A stretch of DNA of 64,000 nucleotides, taken from positions 3,737,705-3,801,704 of the forward strand of contig LNAC01000031.1 of assembly GCA_002007465.1 (NCBI GenBank), written 5' to 3'. The stretch is from Ailurus styani. Lineage: Eukaryota; Chordata; Mammalia; Carnivora; Ailuridae. Under the pieces are notes generated by a model. It did no database searches and was not told the DNA's origin. It saw only the letters and a list, made by a program, of their open reading frames with translations. The position numbers and the translations under genes were made by a program. Shown here piece by piece: positions 48,366 through 60,085 of the stretch. The stretch's first letter is position 1. Every line of letters starts with the position of its first letter.

Positions 48366-48805
48366 AAGTCTCCTGATACAGAGAAATCGCGGCAGAGGAA
48401 GGAGGAGGGGAAGCGCTGGGGGTATGAGTGGGAGTTACTATTCTATACAGTTCTGTTCGAATTTGAGTAGAACCCTGCAAAAAGTATTGAACATTCAGTA
48501 TAGTTTTGACCAGGTGGCTTCTCTCTCTGATAATAGAATACCTTTTCCAGATATTTCCCAGGTATTTGTGAACATAAAAGAAATACAACCATTTATTCAT
48601 TCATACATTTATGCATTCACTGAGTACTTCAGCAAATACCTGGGCAGGCACTACACTGTGTATCAAGCTTATGGTCCTTTTGGTAGGCTCCTTAATCTCT
48701 GGCCCAGAGCTCACAAATGAATAATCCATGAGTTACATATAGGATTTATTTACCCTAGAGAGTGCTAACTAATGCAGTATTTTCAAAAATGCATATTAAT
48801 TGATA

Positions 48806-49235
48806 ACTGTTGTAAGTTAAATTCTGCTCTGCCTGCAATATATATGTTGCTATCAAAACCCCCAAACCTTACAATGTGACTGCACATGGAGTTAGTTAAG
48901 AGGAGATGGACTGATAGCATGAGCCCTGAATTCAATATGACTGGTGTCCTTCTAAGAAGAGACATAGACCCATGAAGGGGGGAGTCCTGTGTAACCATGG
49001 AGGCTCAGATTGGAGTGATGCAGTTGCAAGCCAAGGAATGGCAAGGGTTGTTGGCCTCTAACCAGAAGCTAAGAAGAGGCAGGAAAGGATTCTATCCAGT
49101 CTCAGAGGAAGCATGGCTCTGCTGACATCTGGATTTCTAACTTCCAGCCTGTAGAATATCATTAGAATGAATTTCTGGTTTTTAAAGTCACCCGTTTGTG
49201 GCACTTTGTTATGGCAGCCCTAGGAAACTAATACA
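48806..49235 (+). mobile_element. MLT1-type (ERVL-MaLR) solo LTR, plus strand
   Basis: CAATATGACTGGTGTCCTTC, TTGCAAGCCAAGGAATGGCA, TAACTTCCAGCCTGTAGAAT and the end TTATGGCAGCCCTAGGAAAC-TAATACAA follow MLT1-like LTRs. No internal retroviral sequence adjoins it, so it is a solo LTR or fragment. The left boundary is approximate. Confidence 0.7.
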
Positions 49236-49249
49236 ATAACTAACACTTA

Positions 49250-49274
49250 AAAAACAAAAACAAAAACAAAAAAC
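49250..49274. repeat. (CAAAAA)n simple repeat
   Basis: A-rich CAAAAA units directly before the SINE at 49275. Confidence 0.85.
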
Positions 49275-49478
49275 TGAGCGCCTGGATGGCTCAGTCAGTT
49301 AAGTGTCTGCCTTCAGCTCAGGTCATGATCTCAAGGTCTTGGGATCAAGCCCCACATCGGGCTGCCTGCTCAGCAGAGAGTCTACTTCTCCCTCTGCCTC
49401 TGCTGCTCCCACTGCTTGTACTCTCTGTCTCTCTATGTCAAATAAATAAATAAATAAAATCTTTAAAAAAATAATAAA
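49275..49478 (+). mobile_element. CAN-SINE, plus strand
   Basis: GAGCGCCTGGATGGCTCAGT, TCAGGTCATGATCTCAAGGT and AAATAAATAAATAAAATCTT. Target duplication unclear because both flanks are A-rich. Confidence 0.96.
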
Positions 49479-49639
49479 AAAATCCCAGGCTATTTTACAC
49501 AAAAATTCAGATTTCCTGTTTTTCTTGGAAGAGAGCCAATGTGACAACACAGGACCCAGACCTTAGATGACAACATGGCAGAGCTGAGAACTGCCACATT
49601 CTCCACTTACATCAGTTGATGGGTTTACATTTCCATGAC

Positions 49640-49990
49640 TCTTACAGGAATTTGTATTTGCACCCCACTGTCTCCAGCTTTATTTTCTGCTTCCAGCCAC
49701 AGCCTTACCTGATGGACTTGATCACTGAATTTTGTGCCAAATCTCAGTGGAGACTTCTCTGCCCAACCTATTAAACTTACTACATGCATACTCTATTCCC
49801 TGCTTAATTTTTCTCCATAGCGTTCCATCTAGCCATCTATCTACCTATCTACTTGCCTGCCTATCTACTTTAGCTTCTTTACTTATCATCTTGCTCACTT
49901 CGGCCAGCATGTAAGTTCCTTAAGGTCAGGGATTTGTTTTGTTCACTGTGGTAATTCCAATGACTACGGCAGTGCCTTGCCTAAGATCTA
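49640..49990 (+). mobile_element. L2 LINE 3' end, plus strand
   Basis: GTAAGTTCCTTAAGGTCAGG, GATTTGTTTTGTTCACTGTG and CAGTGCCTTGCCTAAGATCT are the L2 3' end. A short CTAT/CTAC repeat lies at 49828-49870. Confidence 0.65.
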
Positions 49991-50445
49991 AGAAACCGTG
50001 AAAAAAATCCCAGAAATCAACTCATTGAACCTCCACTTTTTTGAACTCCCACTTTTTTTGAACCTCTACTTTTTTAGCCAGGTAGAGAGGGGATGTGAAT
50101 TGACAAAGGTCGTACAATTGATTAGTAGCTGAGTGGGTCAGAATCAGAGCAGACTCCACCCCCCCTCGGCTAATCGGGCTGCCTCCCTGCTCACATAGTC
50201 ATGGCATTTGGATCTTGAGTACAGAAGCATCAAAATGATAATAGAGAAATGATAGCTTTTATGTATTCTACCTAATTATCTGCTAAATGCTTTCAGAATA
50301 AAATAAAAAAAATCTTGGTTTATGTTCCTGATACCTGAAAAGGTGATAGGAGATTTACTGCCTCTTTCATGATAATTAATACTAAAGATTTAATTGTTAT
50401 GGTTTAGCAAATGCCTTTTAATTTTTTACTTATTTATTTAATTAT
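49991..50445. other. Unique stretch with a short triplicated motif
   Basis: An 18-bp motif of the form AACCTCCACTTTTTTG occurs three times in tandem at about 50029-50076. Nothing else recognised. Confidence 0.45.
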
Positions 50446-50623
50446 TAAAAAGATTTTATTTATTTATGTGTCAGAGAGAGAGAGAGAACAAGCAGGGGGA
50501 CTGGCAGGCAGAGGGAGAAGCAGGGTCCCCACTGAGCCTAATACAGGACTTGATCCCAGGACCCTAGGATTGTGACCTAAGCCGAAGGCAGATGCTTTAC
50601 TGACTGAGCCACCCAGGTGTCCC
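50446..50623 (-). mobile_element. CAN-SINE, minus strand
   Basis: AAAGATTTTATTTATTTATG, GA repeats, CCCAGGACCCTAGGATTGTG and GAGCCACCCAGGTGTCCC. Possible target repeat AGCAAATGCCTTTTAA (50406) versus AGCAAACACTTTTTTAA (50624), diverged. Confidence 0.95.
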
Positions 50624-50980
50624 AGCAAACACTTTTTTAAAGAAGTTTCAGTTTTAGAAGAGAATGCAACTAATTTTTCTTTTACAGAAATGTTATTGAC
50701 ATACAATATTCTATTAGTCTCATGTGCGTAATGTAATGATTCAACATTTGTATGGACTGCAAACTGATCACCACAATAAGTCTAGTCACCATCTACCACC
50801 ATGCAAACTTAGTACAATGTTATTGGCAGTATTCCCTGTGCTGCACAGCACCATGAATTATTTTATTACTGAAAGTTTGTAGCTCTTGATCCCCTTCACC
50901 CATTTTGCACACCCCCCTTCCCCTTCTCCTCTGGCAGCTACCACTCTATTTTCTGTGTCTATGAGTCTGGGTTTCGTCTT

Positions 50981-51012
50981 ACTTTGTTTGTTTGTTTGTT
51001 TGTTTTGTTTTT
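50981..51012. repeat. (GTTT)n simple repeat in L1
   Basis: Tandem TTTG units inside the L1 3'UTR. Confidence 0.9.
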
Positions 51013-51159
51013 TTGGATTCCGCTTGTAAATGAATCATGGAGTATTTCTCCTTCTATGTTGAAGTTATTCCTCGTGGCATGATACCCTCAAGGTCCATCC
51101 ACATTGTCACGTTGTCACCAATGGCAAGATTTAATTCTTTTTTATGGCTGAGTAGTATT

Positions 51160-51160
<1 letters not shown>

Positions 51161-51212
<52 letters not shown>
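51161..51212. repeat. (TG)n microsatellite in L1
   Basis: About 25 uninterrupted TG units, located where minus-strand L1s commonly carry a TG/TA stretch next to the TATTCCATATCTTCTTT motif. Likely polymorphic. Confidence 0.97.
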
Positions 51213-51214
<2 letters not shown>

Positions 51215-52439
51215 TCCATATCTTCTTTATCCTTGTATTTATTCCTGGATACTTAGGTTGTTTTCACATTTTGGCTATTGTAAATAATGCTGTGATAAAC
51301 ATATTGGTGCATATATCTTTTTGAATTAGTGTTTTTGTTTTCTTTGGATATATGCCCAGATATAGAATTGATAGTTCATATGGTAGTTCTATTTTTGATT
51401 TTTTGAGGAACCTCTATTCTGCTCTCCATAGCGATTGCACCAATTTACATTCCTACCAATAGTCCAGTAGGGTTCCCTTTTTTCCACTTCCTCATCAAGA
51501 TTTATTATTTTTTGTCTTATTGATAATAGCCGTTCTGACAAGTATGAGGTGATATCTCATCGTGGTTATGATTTACATTTCCCTTGTGATTAGTAATGTT
51601 GATTATCTTTTCATGTGCCTGCTGGTCATCTTCTTTGGTATGTCTTCTTTGGACAAATGTCTATTCAGATCTTCTGCTCATTTTTAAATTGGATTGCTAA
51701 ATTTTTTTTTTTTTGCTATTGAGTTGTATGAGTTCTTTATATATAATTTTGGATATTAGCCCCTTATCAGATATATGATTTGCAAATGTCATCTCCTATT
51801 CAGTAGATTGCCTTTTTTGTTTTGTTCATGATTTCCTTAGCTATGCAGAAGCTCTTTAATTTGCTGTTTCCCCATTTATTTATATTTGCTTTTGTTGTCC
51901 TTACCTTTATAGTCGGATCCAAAAAATATTGCTAAGACTAATGGCAAGGAGATTATCACCTGTTTTCTTCCAGAAATATTTTAACCTTAGATCTTACACT
52001 CAAGTTTTTAATCCATTTTGAGTAAATTTTTACAAATGGAATGAGATGGTGGTCGTTTTAGTCTTTGCATGTAGCTTCCAGTTTTCCCAATGCCATTCCT
52101 TTCTGCATTGTATATTCTTTGCTCCTTTGTTGTAAATTAATTGACCACATATGTATAGGTTTATTGTTGGGCACTCTGTTCCATTGATCTGCTTTTCTGC
52201 TAAAATCAATATCCAACCAATTTCTTGATAGCTATATTCTGTGTGTCTTGTTGATGAGGTAGTAAAAAAAAAAAAAAAACCCACACACAAAACTACATTC
52301 CTACCCACAAAGTTTGAAATGTAATATGCCAGAAAGTTAAAGGATGGTTTTTCATTAATTAACCCATCTAACCTTTATGGAAAAATTCGGTCTAGTTGTT
52401 GAAAAGAGGCTAGCATGTATTCACCACTACCTGTTAATC

Positions 52440-52552
52440 ATTCACTCATTCAGCAGCAATGTAATGAGGTTCTACTAGGTGCCAGATCTCTCCAGGAACT
52501 AAAACCAGATAAGGTCCTTGCCTTTTAGGGCTAATGCTCCAGACTTGTGTTT
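52440..52552 (-). mobile_element. L2 3' end fragment, minus strand
   Basis: ATTCACTCATTCAGCAGCAA, TCTACTAGGTGCCAGATCTC and GATAAGGTCCTTGCCTTTTA. Confidence 0.65.
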
Positions 52553-52740
52553 TCCAAAGGTCCCTAATGGGAATAGTCTGCCTGGGGGTGGGAGGTACTT
52601 GTAATAATGCAGATTCCTAATCTCCACCCTAGAGCTACCAAATCAGAATCTCAGACAAAGAATTGGGAATCAAGTGTTTACCAAGCACTGAAGTTCATTT
52701 CTATCAGGCAAGTTTCAGAAACAGTTTTTTTTAGAGAGTG
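52553..52740 (-). mobile_element. MER5-type hAT-Charlie fragment
   Basis: TGTGTTTTCCAAAGGTCCCT, AATAATGCAGATTCCTAATC and CCACCCTAGAGCTACCAAAT resemble the MER5 family in the orientation of the copy at 803. Confidence 0.55.
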
Positions 52741-52819
52741 ATAGAGACATTAATCAAGTATGTACATTAATGCATGTGTAAGTTACAAAGTAGGTGTTAT
52801 AGAGAACAGTATACAGTGA

Positions 52820-52970
52820 TTGTTCATAGACCATTTATTCAATGTGTATTTATTGAGCACCTATGTGTGCCAAACATGGCTTTAGGTGCTAGGGATATAT
52901 CAATAAACAAGTGATAAGATCTCTGTCCTCACGGAGCTTTCATTTTAGTGAAGGAAACAGTAAGAACATA
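52820..52970 (-). mobile_element. L2 3' end fragment, minus strand
   Basis: TGTGTATTTATTGAGCACCT, TTTAGGTGCTAGGGATATAT and CTGTCCTCACGGAGCTTTCA are a good reverse match to the L2 3' terminus. Confidence 0.78.
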
Positions 52971-53813
52971 CTCAAATGAGATAGCTTCATGTGGTTGCAT
53001 GTGCCATTCCCTTTTGGGAAACCTTTCTGTGCCAGGTAACCAAGCTAGGAGGAAAGGAAGAGAGGGGCAAGAGGAAGATGCTGAACTGTGTAGTGTTTTC
53101 CCTGCTTCACTAGGAGCAGGCCTCAGGGCATGAAAAAGGACTCAGATAAGTCTGGGTTTATTTCAGAACAAAAGTCTTGATTTGGCCTTCTCTAGACCCA
53201 TTCTGGAAAAACTGCATCCTTCTCAGAATTCCAGAAGTTAGCACTATCCACTATATCCAAGAAGACACTGGGAAAAGTATAAAATTGGCTGAGAAAAGGA
53301 CTTAAAAGAGTCTATGGAATGTCCTTTCTACCCCATTGATTTTCCATGGCTTTCTCCTGGAGTGTAGTGGATCTAGAAGTTTCTACATGTCTGGGCATGA
53401 TGGATGGCATGTAGAAATAGTTAAAAGTATCAGCTGGTGAATTCACCGGACAAGAGGGTTCACTGTGGAAGGGAAAATATGGCTCTGTAACTGCGAGCTA
53501 GAGCATGCGTTACCCAAACCAGGGATCTACTGGGAATCACAGCCAGGCCTCAAAGCATCAGTTGCACCACCAAAAGCAGAAATAAGAGATAAATGGGCAA
53601 GAGGCTCTATGGGGCTTCAACTATGATGGAATCAATTACATGGGTTGCAGACCCTTCCGAGCTGGACCCAGTGACAATCCAGAGAAGAGAATGCCCTGAG
53701 GATGAGATACTGTACCAGGTGCTGCTGCAAGAGGAGAGACTGCTATCTTGGAAAAGAGAAGAGTGAGACTGTTTTAGGTTAGAAAGATTTTTTTTTTTAA
53801 CTACGACTATTTT
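52971..53813. other. Unique stretch, nothing recognised
   Basis: No repeat or gene recognised. Confidence 0.45.
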
Positions 53814-54008
53814 TTTTTTTAAGATTTCATTTATTTATTTGACAGGGAGAGTGACAGCAAGAGAGGGAACACAAGCAGGGGGAGTGGGAGAGGGAGAAGC
53901 AGGCTTCCCACTGAGAAGGGAGCCCGATGTGGGGCTCCATCCCAGGACCCTGGGATCGTGACCTGAGCCAAAGGCAGATGCTTAACAAATGAGTCACCCA
54001 GGCGCCCC
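53814..54008 (-). mobile_element. CAN-SINE, minus strand
   Basis: AAGATTTCATTTATTTATTT, GACAGGGAGAGTGACAGCAA and GTCACCCAGGCGCCCCT. Flanks TAACTACGACTATTTT (from 53799) and TAAATATAAGTATTTT (from 54009) may be a diverged target duplication. Confidence 0.96.
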
Positions 54009-55954
54009 TAAATATAAGTATTTTCAAACATACACAAGAATAGAATAGTGTAATGAACCTGCACATATCTATCATATTATAGATTTTTTGGTCTGTTTTA
54101 TTTCCTCTATAATCAATCCTCTTTTCTGGAAAAAAAATTATAGCAAATCCCAGATAGAATGTCATTTTGTTTCTATGGACTTTGGTAGGCATGTCAAGAA
54201 ATACAGGCAATTTCTAACACTACCACAATGTTATTATCACATCTTAAGAAATTAATAAGAATTAATAAACATCTTAGGAAATTAGGAAATTAAGAAGACA
54301 TTTCAGGGAATGTCTAATATGTGGTCCATTTAAAACTTTTTTTTTCGGGGGTCAAGCTGCCATTTTTAGTTGGCTTGTTTGAACTGGGACTTAAGCAAGG
54401 AAGATATGATGCATTTGGTTGTTCTTTCTCTTCAGAGTCTCTTAATCTAGAGCGGTCCCTCCCCCTACAAGTTATCCAAGTAGAAATTTAGGAGCAAAAC
54501 AAGATCAATTGGAAAAAAAAAAATCAAGTTACGCGATTTTGTTCACATGAATCCGAGGCTGACCTCATTACAACAAAAAGAAGCATTAATAGTCATGGAG
54601 AATCTTAGCCAGCTGTAAGGTAACCTTAGGAAATCTTCCTGGATAAAGCATATTTACTGAAAAGCAGGTAGAATCTATTGGAGCAAAGCCTCTTATTCAG
54701 AAAATATTCTGAGGCACTATTTCCACAGGCCACTCGATGGGCGTGCCCATCAATTTCTTACTTGCCATCCAGTAAATCCTGCAAAACTCATTGTCAGCAG
54801 CACCTACTCTGACTCACAGATTATTAAAGCTTATTAAGAAATAACTTGGACTTCCCAGAAGACTAATTTACGTCAGCAAGCAAAAGGATAATCACAGCCA
54901 TAAATCTTAGACCTATCCATGAGCACAGCTTGTTTTAAAAAAAAATTCAGTAGTATTTTGTTACTTTTAACCAAACTAAGACTTTGATTTTTTTCTTTTT
55001 TAATAATCCACAGTGTCTTAAAAACGATCCAACTTTATTGCTATCCCTTTCTTGCTACCGGGCAGGGTAACATCATATAAATTATAACCGAAGGACCAGA
55101 AAGTTCATTGTTAGCTTCTCTTTGTTCTATTTTATAGGTTGTTTGGAAACCAGAGAATATTCTGGATGAAAACAACACAATTTAGACAACAGTACAAATA
55201 AGTATAGAGAAAGCCCTCACATGAAAAAGCATTATCAGTCTTCATTTGTGTAAATTCCCATTTTTAGAAATTGAATTCATTCCCTCTTATTGGTTTATTG
55301 GTTAATTGCTACAAAAGTGCCTCTGGGAATGACTCCTAAAAATGGTGATTAAAATAATCTCCTGAAATGCAGACTCTCCCTATGGCCAACCCAGCTCATT
55401 CCTCTCCATTCTCATATGAATATTTCTCTGACTTGTGGTTCTGGCCAAAGATGGATTATTTATAGCAGAAACACTAGAGCTCAAAGCATCCCACTTACCT
55501 TTTGTTGTCAAGGTAACAACTTAGATTTTTCCCCTTCTGCTGAAAGGTCAGATTTCTTATGATATGAGTCACAAAGCTCAGGGGGATTTAAAAAATTGAC
55601 ATAGCACTTTCTCAAAGACAAATTAAAAACTAAGATTTTATAAACATCCAGACATTTTAAAATGGAATTTAAACCACCAGGTGGTTTGCAGTAATTAATC
55701 CTGATGCCTCCATGGTCATGCTTTGAGGAAGTGTGGCTCAATCACCTCTTCATGGCTGACGGAGCTCTCCTCTGAGGACACCGGGCCTCCCAGCTACTTA
55801 CTGGATCTGTTCTTTGTCCACTAGAATTGCTATTTGTCCTCTGTGTAAGGTGTGACAGAGATTCTTCAAAATAATTTTTCTTTAAATTTCATATTTACGA
55901 ACTGCCAAAATGATGACGGCAAAGAATATTTTGAGATTGACTTTGAAGGGAAAT
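54009..55954. other. Unique stretch with motif-rich core
   Basis: No repeat or gene recognised. Contains a 16-bp near-palindrome GATGGGCGTGCCCATC (54736-54751) and a bZIP-type site TTACGTCAGCA (54868-54878). A frame containing VVWKPENILDENN after a splice-like TTTTATAG near 55137 stops after 15 codons and is probably chance. Confidence 0.4.
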
Positions 55955-56200
55955 TGTAGATCAATGATAATGATAGTATTTGCCGGTGACCTGAGGGTAT
56001 TTTAAGCACATATATTAACTAAGTTAATTCTCAAAACAATACTCTAAAGTAGAAAACATTGTCACTGCAAATCCTTTTTTAGCAACAAGGAGGGTGAGAT
56101 GCAGATTGAGTAAACATCTGCGCCCAGGTCAGAGGACAAATAAAGGCAGAGTTTGGTCCAGACAATTCAGTGAGTTCAGTAGACTTAACGCCCTGGCCAG
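55955..56200 (-). mobile_element. MIR SINE, minus strand
   Basis: AATGATAGTATTTGCCGGTG, TAATTCTCAAAACAATACTC and CCCAGGTCAGAGGACAAATA follow reverse MIR. Diverged. Confidence 0.7.
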
Positions 56201-56534
56201 GATTCCTTTCTGTCAGTGCAGGTCTCTACCTGAGAGAAGGAAGTCCCTAAGGTGACATTCTTCCCAGATGGGAGGTAAGGGGAGCTGTGCTACCTCCCTT
56301 CCTTGGACCCAACAACTAGCTCCTCTCACCCCCCTGCACCAGCCAACAAAGCCATCCATGGGCCTTTGTGTGAATTTTTTTTTTCAAGCTACATTCTCCT
56401 AATCACACACCTGGGGAAAGAAGAGGGTTGATAAAGTTCCAGAAACTTATCTTCACGTCGTAAATTTAAAAGTGTGCTGAATTCCATGCTTTTGAGTCCT
56501 GGCATGGCAAGAGCAACTCACTTTACTGATAATA

Positions 56535-56765
56535 GCCACCATTTGTTGAGCACACACTACGTGCCTGGGACTCTAAACAAATTATCTTTTCTCTTCACAA
56601 CATCCCAGGGAAAGGCTAGGAATGCAATTATGAAGGGATAAGGGCCCGGGCAGCAAGGAAGCGGCCCACCGGAAGTAGAAGTCACACAGCTGGGAAGAGG
56701 TACGCTCAGCATTAAAACTCATGTTCGCCTCACTCCTAAATCTATTCTCCTTTCACAGCATAATT
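56535..56765 (-). mobile_element. MIR SINE, minus strand
   Basis: TGATAATAGCCACCATTTGT, TGAGCACACACTACGTGCCT, CTCTTCACAACATCCCAGGG and AGTCACACAGCTGGGAAGAG: reverse MIR nearly end to end. Confidence 0.85.
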
Positions 56766-57729
56766 TTCTTACTTTAACGAATAATAAATCAGGGATAGAA
56801 ATTGTTCAGTGCCTCCTCAATCCAACCTTATTCGAAGACAACTCTAAAAGCAAGGTTTTGAAAATGTAAGTGCATAAAGTTAGGGGTCTGTGAAATGGAT
56901 TGGTGCCCTGAACTGACTGTAAACAATAATCATGAAAGGGAGTGGGTTTGTTTTTTTTTTATAAAGATAAATAACCTTGGGCAAAAACAAGATTTACAAT
57001 AACTGGTAGTTGCTTTTCGCTATGTGTGATGGCTTTTGACAATTACTGGAAGGCCCAGCTCATTCTTAACAATAATCTTTGTGTCAGAAGCTTACAAAGG
57101 ACAGGCTGGGGAGGACAGGGCACCTTCCAGAGTCCTCTCCACGAGCGGAGAATAACCACATACCCATCCCTCTTCCCTCAAATCAAAAGTAACCACTGTT
57201 TTCTGCAGCATCTCCAGTCTCTGACAGTCAAACAGGGATCAGGAATACCAAGGCATTTTAGCTAAACCTATTCTTTTGGTTCTTTCCATAAAGCTACACA
57301 ATGGGGGTTCATCCTACTTTATAAAAGACTGTTTAGATACTAGGAACATCTGACTCATGTGTGTTTGAGATCTCTGTAACCACAGATAGATTTTACTGGA
57401 TGCACTAATTTTATACATCAAAGAAAACATTTTTATAAAGTGGTGGACTGTTACACAGATTTGGATGAGGCACAGCAGAAGCCTCAATGTCCCCTCAAGC
57501 ACAGCCCCTATAATTAGTTAAAGCCTGATGTAACAAAGGGAGGAGCGAATGGACATTTATTTAGCTTGTGTGCTTGACCTCTCCCAATCCCTCCCCCCTG
57601 AGCTCAGTGCGGCTGGCTCCTTCTCATCCTCGGTCCTTAGCTCAGAGAGTCCCTCCGAGGGGGCCAGCCTGAGCACCCAGGCGAATGCAGGGAAATCTCG
57701 CTTTTCTCTCTCTCTGAATTCTGGTCCCA
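56766..57729. other. Unique stretch, nothing recognised
   Basis: Becomes GC-richer after 57550 with a few CpGs. Open frames on both strands reflect composition, not a gene. Confidence 0.4.
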
Positions 57730-57870
57730 GCTGCCACCCTCTCACCCCCTGCCGCCCCGGACAGACACCAGGGCCTTCATCATCATTTGCCAAGAATGTA
57801 TTATTTACCTGTTTACGGCCTGTCTACTTAACCGTCTTCATGCTTTTTTGAGGACAGAGACCATGTACAT
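57730..57870 (+). mobile_element. Possible L2 fragment, plus strand
   Basis: Order of motifs (AATGTATTATTTACCTGTTT, then GAGGACAGAGACCATGTAC) suggests the region just before the L2 3' end. Weak. Confidence 0.35.
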
Positions 57871-58534
57871 TCTAAAAGCAATTTTGAGGAGGTTGGCTCC
57901 TGGCCCAAACCCTGTGGGTGATTTTTCCAATCCAACCATAGACAAAGGGCTACCTGGCAGGCCTGATGGAGGAAAGTTGTCCTCTCCACATGGGTCTTGG
58001 TGCACGGCCAAGCGGTGCATTCTCCGAAGAGAGTGCTGTCTAGGACCCAGGCCCCCTGGCCCTCTGGTCGTGCTCTTAACACACACCTGTATTCCTAGCC
58101 AGGCCACCTCCATTTGCAGTCCTCTTTATTTATGGGGCCCTGAGGCAGAGGCTTTCCCAGGAGGGGAGTGGGAGAGAAAACATGAAGACTCTACTTTTCT
58201 CTACTCTACTCGGTACTCAGTGACTTTTCCACTTCTACGTCTTTCCCTTCTGCCTCCCCTCCCTCCCAGCCCTGTGGTCACCAGGTCCATAAGATGGCAG
58301 GAATCTTTTGGCAAGGGCTCTCTGGCTAGTGAGACAATATTCTGTGTCTGTGCTGATCTAGCTAACCTTCAGTGATGTCATTCCATGGGGGAAAACGGAC
58401 CAGTGAGGAAAGTGGTGTTTTCTCTAGTGAAACCTCTTGCTTATACCAGCATAGTAAGTGATTCAAGGTTTCACTGTTTAATTTTGACTTGCTGTCTTAA
58501 TCAGCTACCCTGATACTTGGTGGCTCAGCTGAGC
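57871..58534. other. Unique stretch, long chance frame
   Basis: A plus frame of 175 codons (57848-58375) is open, but the opposite strand is also open for 84-91 codons, and the protein is proline/glycine-rich without family features. Judged non-coding. Confidence 0.4.
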
Positions 58535-58605
58535 ACTTGATGGACATACAGTAGGTGCTCAATAAATATTAAACAGAAGATCAAATGAGTGAATAAATAA
58601 ATAAT
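58535..58605 (+). mobile_element. L2 3' terminus, plus strand
   Basis: CATACAGTAGGTGCTCAATA and AATATTAAACAGAAGATCAA, then GAATAAATAA. Lies tail-to-tail with the next L2 copy. Confidence 0.7.
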
Positions 58606-58634
58606 CTCTCCAGGTATTATGCTAAGTACGTTAG

Positions 58635-58735
58635 TCATTCTATAAATATTTACTGAACATCTACTATGCATCTGACACTGTTCTAGGCTCCTGGAGTCCA
58701 TATAAAGATTCTCTGCCATCAAAGAGCTTACATGC
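58635..58735 (-). mobile_element. L2 3' terminus, minus strand
   Basis: ATTCTATAAATATTTACTGA, CATCTACTATGCATCTGACA and CATCAAAGAGCTTACATGCT are the reverse of the L2 end. Confidence 0.72.
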
Positions 58736-58739
58736 TACA

Positions 58740-58875
58740 CATTCTGTTATTATCCTAGTTAATTCTCACAACAACCCTGTGAGACAAAAACAGAAAATTA
58801 TAAAAGTGAACAATTTGTTTAAGGTTATAAGACTTGTAAGTCACAGAACTGGAACTGAAAAATCTCTTCTTTTTC
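58740..58875 (-). mobile_element. MIR fragment, minus strand
   Basis: CTAGTTAATTCTCACAACAA, CCTGTGAGACAAAAACAG and AAGTCACAGAACTGGAACTG match the middle and head of reverse MIR. Confidence 0.65.
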
Positions 58876-59544
58876 TTGGGCTGTGGCCTTATAATCCCAA
58901 ACCATGAGGGCAAGGTCTAGCTTCTCTTCTGATCCCAGGGATCCAGAATTCACAGTTACTATAACAGGGAAATCCTGGCCTACCCCTTTGCCCGCATTCA
59001 TGAGGCTGGTGGATGGAGCCCCAGAAAGTCCCTAGGTGCCCTGCTGATGAACCATCTTCTAGCAGCTTCCACCCTCCTAGTGGCTGTAGGAGTGGCAAGG
59101 TCTGTGCATTCAGGATCCTCTGTTTCTGCCCCTTCAGAAATGCTCTGCTAAGTTCTCTAGCCAAAGAAATCTACAAATGTCACTTTCAGCTGCTGAGGCA
59201 GTGTAAGGAAAGGAGATAAAAGGACTGATAGCCAGGGGTGGTTCTGTACTTTTTTGTTGTTGTTGTTAGCAAAGTTCTAAAGAAGGCATTTTGGCTAAAG
59301 ACAGAGTAGGGATGGAATAGGATTTAAGAATATTCTCTTTCCTTAGTGCTATTACTGTTATCGCCCATGATTTTATTTCTAACAACTTTGCCCAATGATG
59401 CTCAGAATTTTTATTTATTGTGTTAGGTTGGGTAATTTCACAGCAGATACAACCTGAGAGTAAGAAGTAAATATTTTCCTTAAGGATTTTTTTAGAAAAA
59501 AAAAGTTTGCTTGAAGTTTGGCAATGCTTTAGAGAGTTAAACAT
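58876..59544. other. Unique stretch, nothing recognised
   Basis: No repeat or gene recognised. Confidence 0.45.
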
Positions 59545-60085
59545 ATGCTTACCATATCATATGATCCAGAAGTTCCATTTGGAAGTTAGCCAAGAGAAAT
59601 GAAAACATATGCCCACAAAAAGGCTCATATGCCAATGGTCCCAGTGGAGACACCATAGACAAATACTTACACAATCCAACTGTTCACCAGCTGGTAAATG
59701 GATAAAGAAAATGTAGTACATCCACACAATGGAATACTATGCAGCCATAAAAAAGAACAAACTACTGATAAAACAGTGTAGATGAATCTCAGAAACATTA
59801 TGCTAAGCCAAAGAATTTAGATGCAAAGGGCCATATATTGTGTGATTCCACTGACATGAAATTTCTAGAAAAGGCAAACTACTTAAAGCAGATTGGTTGT
59901 TGCTTCGGCTGGAAGTGGGAGTGGGAACTGACTACAAGCAGCAAGACAGAAGTTTTGAGAGGATAGGGCTGTTCTAAAACTAGGTTCTGGTGATGGTTGC
60001 CTAGCTGCATGTGTTTACCAAACTCTCCAAACTGAACACTTAAAATGGAGAAGTGTAATGGGTAAATTATACCTCAATAAAGCTC
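59545..60085 (+). mobile_element. Old L1 3' end, plus strand
   Basis: Begins in the ORF2 C-terminus (AATGGAATACTATGCAGCCA at about 59729) and continues to a 3'UTR ending TAAATTATACCTCAATAAAG. 5'-truncated. Confidence 0.87.

Larger units (their letters stand above)
50640..52265 (-). mobile_element. L1, 5'-truncated, minus strand
   Basis: Reading right to left it runs from mid-ORF2 (about 52265) through the C-terminal domain (CATATCTTCTTTATCCTTGT near 51218) to an L1MA/MB-type 3'UTR near 50690 (TTATTGACATACAATATTCT). No frame is open over useful length. Contains GTTT and TG repeats. Confidence 0.87.

Noticed and set aside
51161..51212. Tandem TG array considered as a CRISPR-like or spacer array
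   Set aside because: Dinucleotide repeat with no spacers; typical mammalian microsatellite inside L1.
55138..55186. Peptide VVWKPENILDENN resembling a kinase catalytic-loop phrase
   Set aside because: The match is about ten residues, lacks the preceding HRD and following DFG contexts, and the frame stops at once.
57848..58375. 175-codon plus-strand open frame
   Set aside because: The opposite strand is also open over much of it and composition explains the lack of stops; no recognised domain.
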